Source: Blastomyces gilchristii SLH14081 (Eukaryota > Ascomycota > Eurotiomycetes > Onygenales > Ajellomycetaceae). From it: a stretch of DNA of 64,000 nt. The notes beneath the pieces are model-generated. The model saw only the letters and a list, made by a program, of their open reading frames with translations, was not told where the DNA came from and did not search any database. Positions 22,754-35,400 of the stretch are shown here, in pieces; the first letter of the stretch is position 1; every line of letters starts with the position of its first letter. A program made the translations under genes and the position numbers. The stretch covers positions 620,001 through 684,000 of the forward strand of contig NW_003101655.1 of the NCBI RefSeq assembly GCF_000003855.2. Reading direction: 5' to 3'.

Positions 22754-25700
22754 TTAGTCCCTCTCTTTCAGAAGCAGTTCTCATCAGTCAAGAGCTACTG
22801 TTTCAGATAACACAGAACTCAGAGTTCAGGTCAGTTGATTATAGCTGACTCATTTCATAAGATATTATCAGTCACAGCTGTGTGATCTCTCATTGAGAAT
22901 ATCTTCAATCTCTTACTCAAGCTTATTGTCTTCTTCTATGATTCCTGGCAATTGTCAGTCAGAAGTCAGTTGAGAAGAGAATGAGTCAGTGACAGCACAG
23001 CAGACCAAGCTTGTATAAAAGATATTATAAATTTCTGATGATATGTTAAGACAGTAGTTATGACTATCTAGAACTTCTATCACTTTATATCTAGTATGAA
23101 GATAATCTAGTATATAAGATGAACATGTGATTTATATATTCTTAAGATTCAATCATATCAGATCTTCTATCTTATATTGTTCAGTGAGATCTTGATAAAT
23201 ATTGATTCAATCTTCTTGATTCTGTTTAGCACTTACTATGAAGGCTTCTACTCAATCACAGATGTCTCAGAGTTTTATTACTATATTATCAGTGATCTAA
23301 ATCAGACTGTAAGAGTTCAGTGTGAACTGTGTGATCTCTAGAAGATCTAACATCTTCATATAATAACTATATGTAAGAAAGAACAGACTTATATCTGTTA
23401 AAACAGCATCTTGATCATTGATAGTAATCTCTGTGTATAGAAGAAGATCATATCAATCATCTTATAAGTGATTACAGAACTTATAAAGATAATTCTTCAT
23501 AATCTGAATTGTTTAATTCTGATACATCATCAGTCTTAAGATGATAGACAGTTGATAGACAGTGTATAATCTTGAGAACTTGACAGATTCTTGTTCAGAG
23601 AGTGCTCACAAATTGACAGTCTTAATCTGATACTATAGATCTTGATAATTCATATATCTGATAGAATAGACTCTGTAGAAAAGCTTCAGTGACTTGTTCA
23701 GTATTCATCTTATTACAAGACTTCAATATTACATCTTTACTCAATTGATTCATAATAATCAGAATATTTCTATAATTCTTACTCTCAGACAGATTGACAG
23801 TGAAGTCAATTACTATATCTCATCAGATTCTATCAGAGATATTAAGTGATTTCAATAGATCTTTTCTATAGTTCTTTTATAAAATAACAGAAGAACAGTG
23901 ATTGCAGTTTCAGATGAAGCATCTGATACTGTTTAATATCTCAGACTAGTAGAACTCTCAGAAGATCATTCTATATAGTTGTTTATAATCTGAATAATCA
24001 GTTATATATGAATCATATATCTCTTGCATTATCTGAGTGTGTAAGAGTTCAGAGTGAGGAACTCAGTGTCATTCACAGAATTGTAGAATATTATTATTAT
24101 TGATTGAATATTCTGAGATATCAGTTCTTATATATAGTTCTGAGGGAAATTGAGATGCTTTCTGATGTACTGCTTTGATGAGGTTCTGAAGAAGTTCATC
24201 AGCCTGAGCTGCTGTATACCACAGTTCATTCAGTGTAGAAGAAGTGAAGATATTGATGTCAGTGTCAGTTTGAAGAGAGAGTGTTCTAATTAAAGAAGTA
24301 TGTATAGTGTTATAAGTTGTTCTATCTTGATCAATCAATATCTTCAGATCTAAGAGTCAGTGTTCTCAGTTCATTCAGTGTGTGTCTGTCACATCAGATA
24401 ATATATCTTATTCTCATCACAAGAGAGTATCTGTCATTGAGTTCTGACTGCTGAGGTGATAGTGTATTGTAAAATAAAAGCAGCTTAGAAATTCAGACCA
24501 TTGCATCTGTTGTTCAGTGAGTTTACAGATAATTGTAAAGTACTTAAGATTCTTATAATCTGTGATTATCTCAAATTCAGAGATGCTTTGAAGTTCAGAG
24601 TCTCATTCTTCTAGACAGTGTACAATCATGAGAAGTTTCTTGTCATAGATCTCATAATTGCATTTGACAGGACTCCGCTTCTTAGACATGAAGGTACATA
24701 GTCATAGAACACCTTCATCATCATATTGCAATATCGCTCCTTCTGTCACATAGCCAGAGGAATCAGCTTCAACGACTGTTTCGCGATCAGGGTCAAATGT
24801 TATTAGCAGAGGGAGTTTTGTACGAGGATCTGTTATTATAACGCGGGATAACTTTTCTAGGGCCTTTTTGATATCGGCCAGACTGGTGAAATAGATGGAC
24901 ACATGGTCCTGCTGTCAGCGATCCTTTCAGCGACTTCTTTTTCTGAGCACTTCATAGGTATTGACAGAGATCTGTGTCAGGTTCATAGTCTTGTGAATGT
25001 CATCCTTGTGAACCCTATCATTGTTAGGGAATATTAAACTCCTGTTTTAAGTGTTTAACAAGATGTCTTATTCAGATAGTCAGGCAAGTCCTAACATAAG
25101 ATTATAATCAAGATTATCAACTTCATATGCATAGGTGTCTTCACACTGATGTTCTCTGACATCTATATTTAGTTTCATCATGTAATGAGTGCAAACATCT
25201 TTTGAATCATCAAATCCTGCAAGGAGTTGAGGTTTTGATAAGAGAATACACTGAAGATTATAATGTCTTATGACTGAAGATTTAATCATTGTATAGTGAC
25301 ATAGACTGCTGTCTATCATGGCTTTCATATTATACATGTTATTAATCACAGTAGATACAAGAATTGCATTCATTGTCATTTTCTCTTCAAATTATTGTCA
25401 TTCAACCTCTTCAAGCTTCTGTTTACAAATTTGAACAGGAGCTAATCTTTTCCCTGTTTCATCAGAGCATTCTCATAGTTATCTTCTGAATCTTCCTTCA
25501 CTGCAATATGGTTGGCATGGACAGGTACTGATTCATTCTTTGAATGAGGAGGCACTGGTCCTTCTCTTGATTGAGGAGACACATAGGTTAATTAACAGTT
25601 GAAAGCAATGTGTCCTGATCAGTTACAGTTGATGCATACTCCATGTTGACATTGATCAGCAACTTCTTCAGAAGTGATCCCAGGAACTTAAAGATCTGTT

Positions 25701-26539
25701 TGAACAGCAGAAACTCTTGCTGATGTATAGACATTTGAATCTATTCAGTTCATGACATCTGCATCATTGCTGTTACTCCTCTTCAGCACAGGTGTATGAG
25801 TGACTGAGGTGTAATGTCTTCTGTCACTGTTCTGTATACTCTTGAGCTTGGTAAGATAGTCATTCAATGTCTGAAGCTGTGTGCAGAAGCCTTCATAAGT
25901 TGAGTCTTCATTTACACTTATGAGAGTCTGTAAGAGTTTGAAAGTTAATGTCTTCTTGAGCATGCTAATCTTTATTCAATCCTCTCAAGATTGATCACCT
26001 GCTTCTAAGATCTTAGTGTTGAAGTCAGGAATGAATGTTGTAAGAGAAATGTTCCTCTGTCAGATACTCTGTAATCAATCTAATGTCTTCTGTTGCATAG
26101 CAGTGTCTCAGAACAGAATATCAAGATATTTCATGATATTGTCAGATGTTTGCAATGCTGGTTCACATGCTTTTATTCATGAATAGAACTTCTGTTTCAC
26201 GCGATTCTTCAATTGTTCATTGATATATCAACCTTGATTGATTAGTGAACTGATGACATCTTCATTCACACTCAGTTTCACAAGCATTTTCATTCTTCAT
26301 GATGAGTAGAGAGTGAGATCAGAACCATTGAAATATGCAGAAGCATCTAAGCATTCTTTTGATGCTTTTGTAGATGCTGAAGTTGTATGAGTTAATTGTT
26401 GAATTTCTTCATATTAGAGCTGTTGAGTGGCATGCATGTCAGCTATCTGTTGTTGTTGTAGTTTCAACATTGCTTGAAGCCACTGTGGTATTACATCTAT
26501 GCTCATGCTTGAGAGTTCTCCCATATTATTATTAGACAT
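22754..26539 (-). pseudogene. G2 gag-pol lacking reverse transcriptase
   Basis: The minus-strand ATG at 26539 opens MSNNNMGELS. An intact zinc knuckle CX2CX4HX4C (CINCNWSGHIAFNC if the TGA is read as Trp) is near 25620-25660. The protease segment follows (AMIDSSLCHY, near 25290-25325). At about 24809-24815 the reading jumps from the protease-RT linker straight into RNase H (TFDPDRETVVEADSSGY). Integrase and a decayed chromodomain complete it. The stop codon TAA (22754-22756) directly abuts the 3' LTR. About 24690-24905 is unusually rich in CpG compared with its surroundings. Confidence 0.85.
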
Positions 26540-26841
26540 GATTATATTATTTATTGAATATATAGTATCTGTGGAATCTGAAGAAGTGTAATTATATGAA
26601 TATCTCATACATCTGAGTGTCAGGACTCTCAGGTCTTTCACTGACATTCTCTTGTAAAATTTTATTGCGGGGCCAGAGTGACTGGTGAGCAAGCTTCTAT
26701 CTGAGAACTCAGTGTCTGCTTAACTGTTTGACTGTTTCTCTATTTCTTACATGTCATTACATGTTTGAATATCTCTTGATGAATAATCATTTCTAATGAG
26801 AAGATGATGCGTGGATAATTGTTTCTAATAAGGAGACAATG

Positions 26842-26852
26842 AATGTTTTTCT
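26842..26852 (-). promoter_or_regulatory. Putative self-priming site of G2
   Basis: Minus strand agaaaaacatt, 2 nt after the 5' LTR. It is fully complementary to the 3' LTR segment aatgtttttct. The 5' LTR copy differs at two bases, a mutated CpG. Confidence 0.55.
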
Positions 26853-26854
26853 AG

Positions 26855-27166
26855 TGTAAGAGGCCTACGCTGAATAGATTGGTATAATATATAGGTCTTA
26901 TATAACAAAGAGAAAAATGTTAGAGAAGGAAAGAAAGAGAAAGTATGAGAATCAGCAATTGAAGTGAATATTTATACATGTATGTGATGGCTGAGGATCA
27001 GTGATCGAGAATGGCTGAGAATCAGAGCGTATGCATTCATGGCGGCCGAGGATCAGTGATTGAGAATGGCTGAGAATTAGAGTGTACATGTTCAAGAATG
27101 AAGCAGTTGAAATCTATGAAGTGTAACAGAATAGTCTATATGATTGATCGGGCGCAGCTCGCCACA
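26855..27166 (-). repeat. 5' LTR of G2 (312 bp)
   Basis: Equal in length to 22442-22753. Followed on the right by the duplicated AATTG. Confidence 0.92.
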
Positions 27167-30100
27167 AATTGGTTCCTCATCATTATTCATGAAATTGATG
27201 TTCTCCTTCATAGCAGTGAATGTAGAATGACAGTCATTCATTGAGAACTTCTTCAGAAGATTCCTTACAAAGAGGGATTGAGACAATGTCAATGAAGTTG
27301 AATCTCTATCAATCTTCATTTCCAGATAGCAGTTGAAATCCCCTACATTCTTGATCTTGTAATTAGCAGTGATTTTAGCTTTGGCCCACTTCAGGTTATC
27401 AATTTTCAGGCTGTAGAGACAGACATTATTCACATAGATGATCATATAGACCTCTCTTGCATCATGAATAAATAGTTCAGCATCATAGAAACTGACACAG
27501 AAGCCTGAGTGCAATAGCATCTTTCACAGCTGCTCATATCATAAGAGTGCTGCTTGCTTAAGATTGTAGAGTCTCTGCATTAACTCATATACAAGATCAT
27601 CACAGTCTTCACAGAATTCTGTGAGTTGATTCATATATATCTGTTCATCAGCAGAGAGTTAAGTGTTTAAAAAAGCAGTCACCATATCAATCTGCAGAAT
27701 GTACCAGCCCTGAGATGTCAAGATTGTCATGAGAGCTTGAGAGATGAATGCAGAGATGACAGGTGCAAAGATTCTTGAGTAATTGACTCTCTTCTATTGA
27801 TGATTTTCACAGACAACTCAGCAGGCCTTATAGTGAATTATCTCACTCATATTGTTGAACTTTTTATCAAATACTCATTGACTGTGAAGGACACTTATTT
27901 GTGATGTTCTCTCTATCAGTTGTCAGGCCTCTATCTATTTCAAACAGTTGATCTCTTTAACACAGGTCTTATAATAATATTTTCATTTCATGAAAGCTTT
28001 GGCATGTGTGTGGTTTTTCAGAATCAGAAGTGTAGTGATCTCAGAATCAGTAAGTAGATCTTCAAGACTGTTTCTCACTGAATCTTCCCTCACTGTAGAT
28101 TCCCTTACTATAGTGATATTCCTTGTAGATGTTGAAGAATCATCAGATTCAACTGTGAATTCTGAGAAGTTCAGTGTATTCTGCACTAAAAAGATAGGTA
28201 TTCTCGCAGAGATTTCATAGTCAATTCACCAATTATTAATGAGTATGAGAAATAATGAACACTCAGGTTGAATTTCCTCATCAATGAACAGATCATCAAT
28301 TGATGAATTAGAAATCACTGAAGAAATCATTGCAGCAGATAGGTCTGATGTTGCTGAAGGAATTGCTGCAGCCGCTTTCCAGGCTGCATTGAGTAGAATC
28401 TTCGGGTTGTGTGAAGTAGTCAGTATCAATGAATCAGCAAGATGAAGGTTCTTCTGGAAGATGATGTCTTTTGATATGTATAAACACCTGTTGAAGGGAT
28501 TCATCAATCTATAATTGATAAAATCATCATATCCCACAAAAATCAACTCTTTGAAACGGGAGGTCATCTTATTAATGAGCTTGAGGATTATTTTCAAGAA
28601 TGCTTTGCAACCTCATCAGCGAATGCTCTGTGCAGAAGATAGAGCTTCAAGCCAGGCCTTATATAAAGTAATTAGCTTTGTATTTTCAGGGCTCTCATAC
28701 AATATCATTGAGATTGGTATAAGGTTAAACAGCTCTGTGACTGCAATAACTGTCTCATCTCACATCTTTTCAGAAGTGGAAGAGTCTATTAGTAGTGATC
28801 AGAACTTCTCAATGATCAAATCAATTAATTGTTCAGATACTTCATCTTGCTGTGAAGTATAAGAGAGAGTCAGCTCTCATTTTATTTCTTTACTAAGTAT
28901 ATACACTGTGACTGCATTTGAATTCAATTCTTCATGATCTGAGTGAATGATCACAATGTCACAACTCAGCAGATTCTTGATGAATTGATTGAAGATCTGT
29001 AGATATCTCAACATCTCATTCTTACATTTCAATAGAAATATTCATCTCATCCGGATGACATCATCTGTTATCACCATTGCAAGCTTCTTGCCAGTGTAAG
29101 ATGATATATTTTCAGTTTCAAGAGTCTCATCATCACTGAATATATCCACTCAAATCTTCAAGGCCTTGCGGGTGGCATGATGTGGTGTGGAATTCTTGTA
29201 GAAAGCATGTTTCTGTTTAGTCTTAACACATGTGGCACAGAATGATAGTTTCTTCAAGCTGATAATAGCAATATCAAATGATGGGTCTCTGGTCATTTTT
29301 AATATACTATTTTCATCAATATGACCAAGTTGATGATGCTACTCATCTATTGAAAGCTGTTTTGAAAGGACTGCAGATAATCAAGATGAAGATGAGATAA
29401 TAAAGAAATCAGTATCTGAATTCTTAGGATTGATTAACTGTTCAACCTTCTCACAGCTGAAAGGCCTCAAAGACCCGGCATTTGAATCATAATCTGTTGA
29501 GATTGTCTTTGATTTTGAAACAGCTATATATGTCACTACTTTATACATTGAGTTGTTCATTATATCATGAAATGTCAGTGAGTTGTTGAATAGAATATAA
29601 ATATTATTATGAAACATATTGATGTAGAAGATATCACTGTTGATAGATGATAGAAACTCAAAGTAGTTCTCAGTATTAACTTATATATCACAGTGAATAT
29701 AGCACTGATGCTTCATAAGTCTCATGAAGATCAGATTTGTGAATAGTCCTGGTATATAGTATACATGATTGAATTCTATCAATCTTTCACTCACTGAGAT
29801 GAATGCAGTACTGACACTCTGAACCTTCAGAATGATCTTGTTGATCACTTGAACTATTGAACTGTTGATTGCTATAAGCTCTGAAAATCATGATCTATCA
29901 CTCGCGATGTGGCATCCGGCGCCACTATCTTATATAGTGAGGGAATCCTTGTGAGGTTTCATAAAACAGACTGGCATATTTATAACCTCTGCAAGATTTG
30001 TCATCTGAAAGGTCTCTGAATCATCTGTAATGAATAGTTAAGTTCTACTCTCACTATTGTTCTTCTTTTCTTTGAATTTCTTTATTCTCACAGTGTTGTA

Positions 30101-32051
30101 GATTCTTCAATTATTCAGAGCACTGTCTGAATTAATTAATCAATAGTTGTTAAAGTGAGATCTCTTGCATTCAAAACATGTAGATGAATTTCTCAATCTC
30201 TGATGATTTCAGAAGCTCTCTTGTGAACTATCACAACCATGTTCAGTACAGCCTTCACGGGCCGAATTCAATGTATTATTGTTAGAATTGATAGGTGTAG
30301 TAGTTGTTATAGCTGTTATAGCTGTTGTAGCTCAGTTAACCGCAGAATCTGTATTCTATAGATTCTTTTTATCTTTTGAAGAATCAAGCTGTGAGCAGAT
30401 CTTCTTCATGAGAAGATCAACATTCAGTACCACAGCTGTGGATTTGAAATCCTGTATCTTCTCTATCTTCTTTTGAACATAATTTCTTCAATTGTTGAGT
30501 AGAACTGAGTAGAAGATATCAAATATTCATACATCTGAGAGAGAAGTATTCATCATCTTCAATTTCATGATAATAAACTGAAACTTATCAAAGAATGTAT
30601 GTAGATTGATGACCTGTGTGTCATCAAGTGATATAAATTTCAGAACTGTCTCACAGTGTAACTGTGTTTTTGAGATAGAGTATTTCTATTCAATTGCATT
30701 TCATAGAGTATAAGCAATCTGATTTTTATTATATATGAAGAAATGTGATCTGACATCTGTATCTAATAAGTTCAAGATGAATGTGTAGAGTCACTGATTT
30801 CTGATATCTCAGAATAATGCTCATTCATCATCTCTTTATAGAGAGTTCTGAGTCTGTTGTTTCTCTATCATATATCATCACTGTGCATCAACCAGTTTCA
30901 ATTTCATGAAGATGCTTTATGTGATGTAATTGAATATGTCAGTTAGACTGTTTGATCTCACAGCATTCTTAACATCTTTCTTAAATTGAGAGATTGTCTT
31001 GTCAACACAGCTATTCAGTTCATAAAGATTGAATTTCAACCTTTCACTGAGATTAGAATCTCATGTGGCTGTACAGGCTGTTGAGATAATGACAGAATAA
31101 TTGTTAACATTCTGTAATTAATCTGTAGAGAATCTCTGTTGACAGAGTTTTTTCAGTTGTAATTTAAGTTCTAGAACTCTTCACTTCATCTTCTTCATCT
31201 CAAATGTTATCTTAAGATGTTTCATCTGTTAGTCTGATATTGCCTTATCTGAATGATAGACACCTGAGTGTTTATTATTCTCATCAAGAGAATCAGCTTC
31301 ATTAAGCTGATAAGTAGATTGAGAGGCCGGCCTGACTGCTAGACTGACCGTGTGACCGTGTCTGAGACCAGGACCAGAATTTTTGATAGTCTTATTACCA
31401 ATTCAACTGATCTCATTACACAGTTTTAACATTAGATAGTAGTTTCATACTGTCTCAGTGGGACTTACTGTCTACTCTTGTCACATTTTTCAAATGAGAT
31501 CATGATTTTCACTTCTCAATTTAAATTATTTTTATTGCTTTAAATGACTTTAAATCTCATTTGAGTGTTACCAAAAAGTGTTACTTTTTAAAAAATTAAA
31601 AATACTCTAAAGAAAACCTTAAAATGTCTAAAAATAGTAACTTTATACCAAGAATGGAACTAAATGACATCAAATGAGATCACTTTCTCATTTTTTTCAA
31701 GTCATGATTTCATTTTGAGATCTGATATATAGTCACTTTGCATGTTTTTTTAATGATTAGTCCCAGCGGGATTCACGCCAAGAAATGTATGAGACCAGAC
31801 CAAATGGGATTAAATGTGAAATTCATGGTCCCGGCGGCCAGTCTACTGACTGCGTCAGAAGCTGTATTCAAACCAGCTTCAAATTGAGAGAATGTTTTGA
31901 AGTGTTCATCAATGAAGCTTTTAAATGCTTCAGAAGAATGTTCACTGACAGAGTATAAGTGTAAAGAATCATCATCATCTGCAACTGACTCAGTGAAAAG
32001 AATATGAGATTACAAACATGTGTGTGAGTGTGATTGTGTTGAATCCGTCAT
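27167..32051 (-). pseudogene. C2 gag-pol main part (RT to Gag start)
   Basis: On the minus strand ATG 32051-32049 (MTDSTQ) opens Gag. The Cys-rich region lies about 30190-30270, the DExHHQLGH pre-integrase motif near 29320-29345, integrase about 28600-29200, and RT about 27170-28225. The RT has the longest open piece at 27092-27520, showing the MIIYVNNVCLYS segment in place of YVDD. MITE1 interrupts Gag at 31340-31845. Stops at Trp and Arg codons differ from those of C1. Confidence 0.82.
31340..31845 (+). mobile_element. hAT-like MITE, copy 1 (506 bp)
   Basis: Ends TAGACTGACCG and (reverse complement) TAGACTGGCCG, with a perfect 8-bp duplication ctgactgc (31332-31339 and 31846-31853). The unfilled site is in C1 at 20166-20173. 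The interior is AT-rich with no coding capacity, and the ends are GC-rich with repeated GGACC motifs. The 8-bp duplication and TAG-starting inverted repeats point to hAT mobilisation. Confidence 0.93.
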
Positions 32052-32176
32052 CTTGATGTTCATTTATTGAATTCTTGATATTTGTTTATTAAATCCTTGT
32101 CAATATTGTCCTCTTTTTCTTGCTTTTTTGCAAATGTGATGTGTTTTCTGCAAGCCTCTTTTTAAGTGAGCAGTAG

Positions 32177-32434
32177 TGTAAGAAATCCCGCTCCTCGCGG
32201 ATTCTTTACCTCTATTCCTATCTCTTGTGTAATCAATAGAGTTAGCAGCCCTTGGCTACACACAACTATATAGACTGGAGTTCGCGAATACTATTTATAA
32301 CTCAGCTTAAATACTATTATATATTTGATCTCTACATTTTATCTTTCTATCATGAATACTTCTAGTAGTTAACAGTATATATCATGTCAAGCTGCAAATA
32401 TCTGAATAATTGTCTATGAGCACTTATTCTTACA
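32177..32434 (+). repeat. 5' LTR of E (258 bp)
   Basis: TGT...ACA. It keeps CpG sites such as ctcctcgcgg that are lost in the 3' copy. Confidence 0.93.
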
Positions 32435-32466
32435 TTTCAAGCTCTGTCAGTCAGTAACTGTCTATT

Positions 32467-35400
32467 ATGACTGAAAGAACTAGAAACTTATATACTTCAA
32501 TCTCTATAAACTCTACTGCAGACACTCAGAAGCAGTCATCTGAATCATGAATAATCTCTGTAAAAGAAGTCTTAGAGAACTTATCAATTACTCACAGAAC
32601 ATTATTCTCTACATCTATGACAGAAAAACTCTTCAAACTTATAAATAAATTAATCTCAGTGAAGAATATTCTTGAGCATCTTCTACAGAATCAAGCTATT
32701 TTTCTATAAGAAATGCTTACTATCTGTAAACATTCTCAAACTGAGTCTCTAGACATAATCTTCAGAGACATCTATGAACTGAAAAGACACTTTCTTAAGC
32801 TGTGATCACTTAAGGTCACTTACTGAATCACAATCTATAAAAGCTTTTATAAGTTTATATTTGAAATTGACTCACAAGTCTGACTGTGTGATATAAAAGA
32901 TGAAGAAGCTATTATCTATATAATAACAGATCTGTACTACACTGAAGCTAAGAACTGACTAGATTATCTAGAGAATGATTATAAGAGATTCTACTGATCT
33001 GTTCTCAAGATCTATCTAGAGAATAAGTTGAGAGATTTTATAAGCTGAATAGAGAACATCTGAACTGTAATCATCAATATTAGAAAAAGAGATAAGAAAT
33101 CTGATAAAGACTACTCACAGTACTTCATGAAATTGTGATGTGAATTAAGATCTGTGAAAACAGAGCTCTCAAACAAGATCTGAATAATGATATTCATGAA
33201 GAGACTGAATAAAGATATATAGAACAAGCTTATTAAGTAAGACTCTAAGTTCTTAATTCTGAAGAAACTGATAACTCTTATTCATCACTTACAGATCACT
33301 GTGAGAGTCACAGACTTATAAAGAGCAGATCACTGATTAGCTCTGTGAGAGTCAGAATAACAGAGAATAGATTTACTAAGAAAAGATAATAAGATATAGA
33401 GAGATTTATGTCTGACTGCTGAGCAGAGAGAAAGAGTTTTATAAACTTCTGTAAACAGAGTGTATAACAGAGAGATTAAGAAAAAGAGACTCTGCTTTAT
33501 CTATTCTAAATCAGAACATCTTCACACAAACTGTCTGAACAAATTAAAATAGAAATTTGAGAAGTCATGAACAGAGTTAGTAACAGCCTTCTTGAGAATC
33601 TTAAAGCTGATGTCTGAATCTGTTACTCTCTTAATGAAAATACATACTTATAGAGAGAGACTGTGCTGTGATACTGCTATCTCACAAGTATGAAAAGTAT
33701 TGATAAACTCAGAATCTCAGGTCACTGTAGTGTTTCTAAAGCTCACAGAGTGAATGAGCTGAGTGATGAAAACTGAGAATCTGCTCTTATAATAAGCAGA
33801 GTGTGAGAACTCAGATCTGAGAGCTGAGAGACTCATAAGAGTCATCTTTGAATTGCAAGATCTCTCTGAAATCTGAAAAAGATTTGTAAAAACTGAGATT
33901 ATCATAAATATCACAGATGATATGTACTTGAGACTTATATAACTTCAAAGACACAATTTGTACATAGCTGTCTGTAAGTCAGGTTTATACTTCTGATCAG
34001 TGTTAGCAGACTCACTTATAGAGATAGAATCAGTTGATGCTGTAGAGTTAATTAGAGAAGACAAGCTCATCTATATAATAACTTTATGAATGTCTGAGAA
34101 CTTCACAGTTATGAAAACTGAGCTTCAGATATTGAAGAAATATCAAAATCTCACAGAGATATTCAGTTCAGCTAAGACAGCTCAGCTTTTATCTCACTGT
34201 GAGAAGAATCTGATAATAGATTTAATAGAAGAACAGAAACTCTTCTGAGAATCAATCTATAAGCTCTTTCATCATAAGACAGAGGTCTTACAGACTTATA
34301 TAAAGAAGAATCTGAAGAATGACTTTATTCAATCTTTACAGGTCTTCATGAAAGTCTCTGTGATATTTATAAAAAACAAGAATAAAGATCTCAGATTATA
34401 TATGAACTACTGTAACCTGAACTTCAAGATAACAAAGAGTCATTATTCTCTATCTCTGATTGAGAATGTGATCAACTGTCTCATAGAAGCTGTCATATTC
34501 ACACAACTGAATATAATTAATATATATACATAGCTATAAATACAGTCTGAAAATGAATGAAAGACTGTCTTTAGAACTGTGCTGAAATTATTTGAATATC
34601 TAGTAGTGTCTTTTAATTTGACTAATATCTCTGTGACATTTCAGTCTTTTATTAATAAAATACTTTGTGTATATCTGAATGTCTTCATGATAATATATCT
34701 GAATGATATGATAATATACTTCACAAAGAAGAAAGAACACACTGAGTATATATAAACTGTGTTAAAGATCTTAGATGAGACAGAACTGTATGTTAAGCTT
34801 ATAAAGTATAACTTCAGTATCTGTCAGATTAATTTTCTAGAATATGTAATCACTGCAGATAATATTCAGATGAAATCTTTATAAGTTAAGACTATTCTAT
34901 CATGATCAGAGTTAACTAGTATTCATGAGATTCAGATCTTTCTAAGCTTTGTGAATTTCTATAGATGATTTATCTTTGTATTCATAAGAATTCTCTTAGT
35001 CCTTACAGACATACTGAAGAGTGAAAATAAGAAGAAATTATTCTGTGAATAATGAATGAAAAGATTGTTAAGAAGAAAGAGCTGTAAGAACTTTCTTATT
35101 TCAGAAGCTTATAGAGTCTTTATAAGATTGAAACAGATATTTATAGATATAATGATACTGTTTCACTTTGATCTCTTACTCTTAATCAGATTAAAGATAG
35201 ATATCTTCTTCTTTATAATTTCAGAAATAGTCTTATAACTACAGTTAAATGAGAACTGGGTTTCAGTAGCCTTTTTCTCATGAAAGATATAACTCATGAA
35301 GATCAACTATGACATTTATAATCAGAAGCTTCTCATAATAGTGAAATTCTTTCATCACTGATATCACTACTTTGAGGACCTTGTAACAGTGATTACTGTT

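Larger units (their letters stand above)
22442..27166 (-). mobile_element. Ty3/gypsy chromovirus G2 (minus), RT-deleted
   Basis: 312-bp LTRs at 22442-22753 and 26855-27166, with perfect target duplication AATTG (22437-22441 and 27167-27171). The empty site is seen in C1 at 8243-8247. Total length 4725 bp, against 5706 bp for G3. The difference is a single deletion that removes the reverse transcriptase. Confidence 0.93.

Noticed and set aside
32435..32450. Self-priming site for gypsy E.
   Set aside because: Only about 8 bases after the LTR match an LTR segment, which lies too close to its TATA-like sequence; not convincing.
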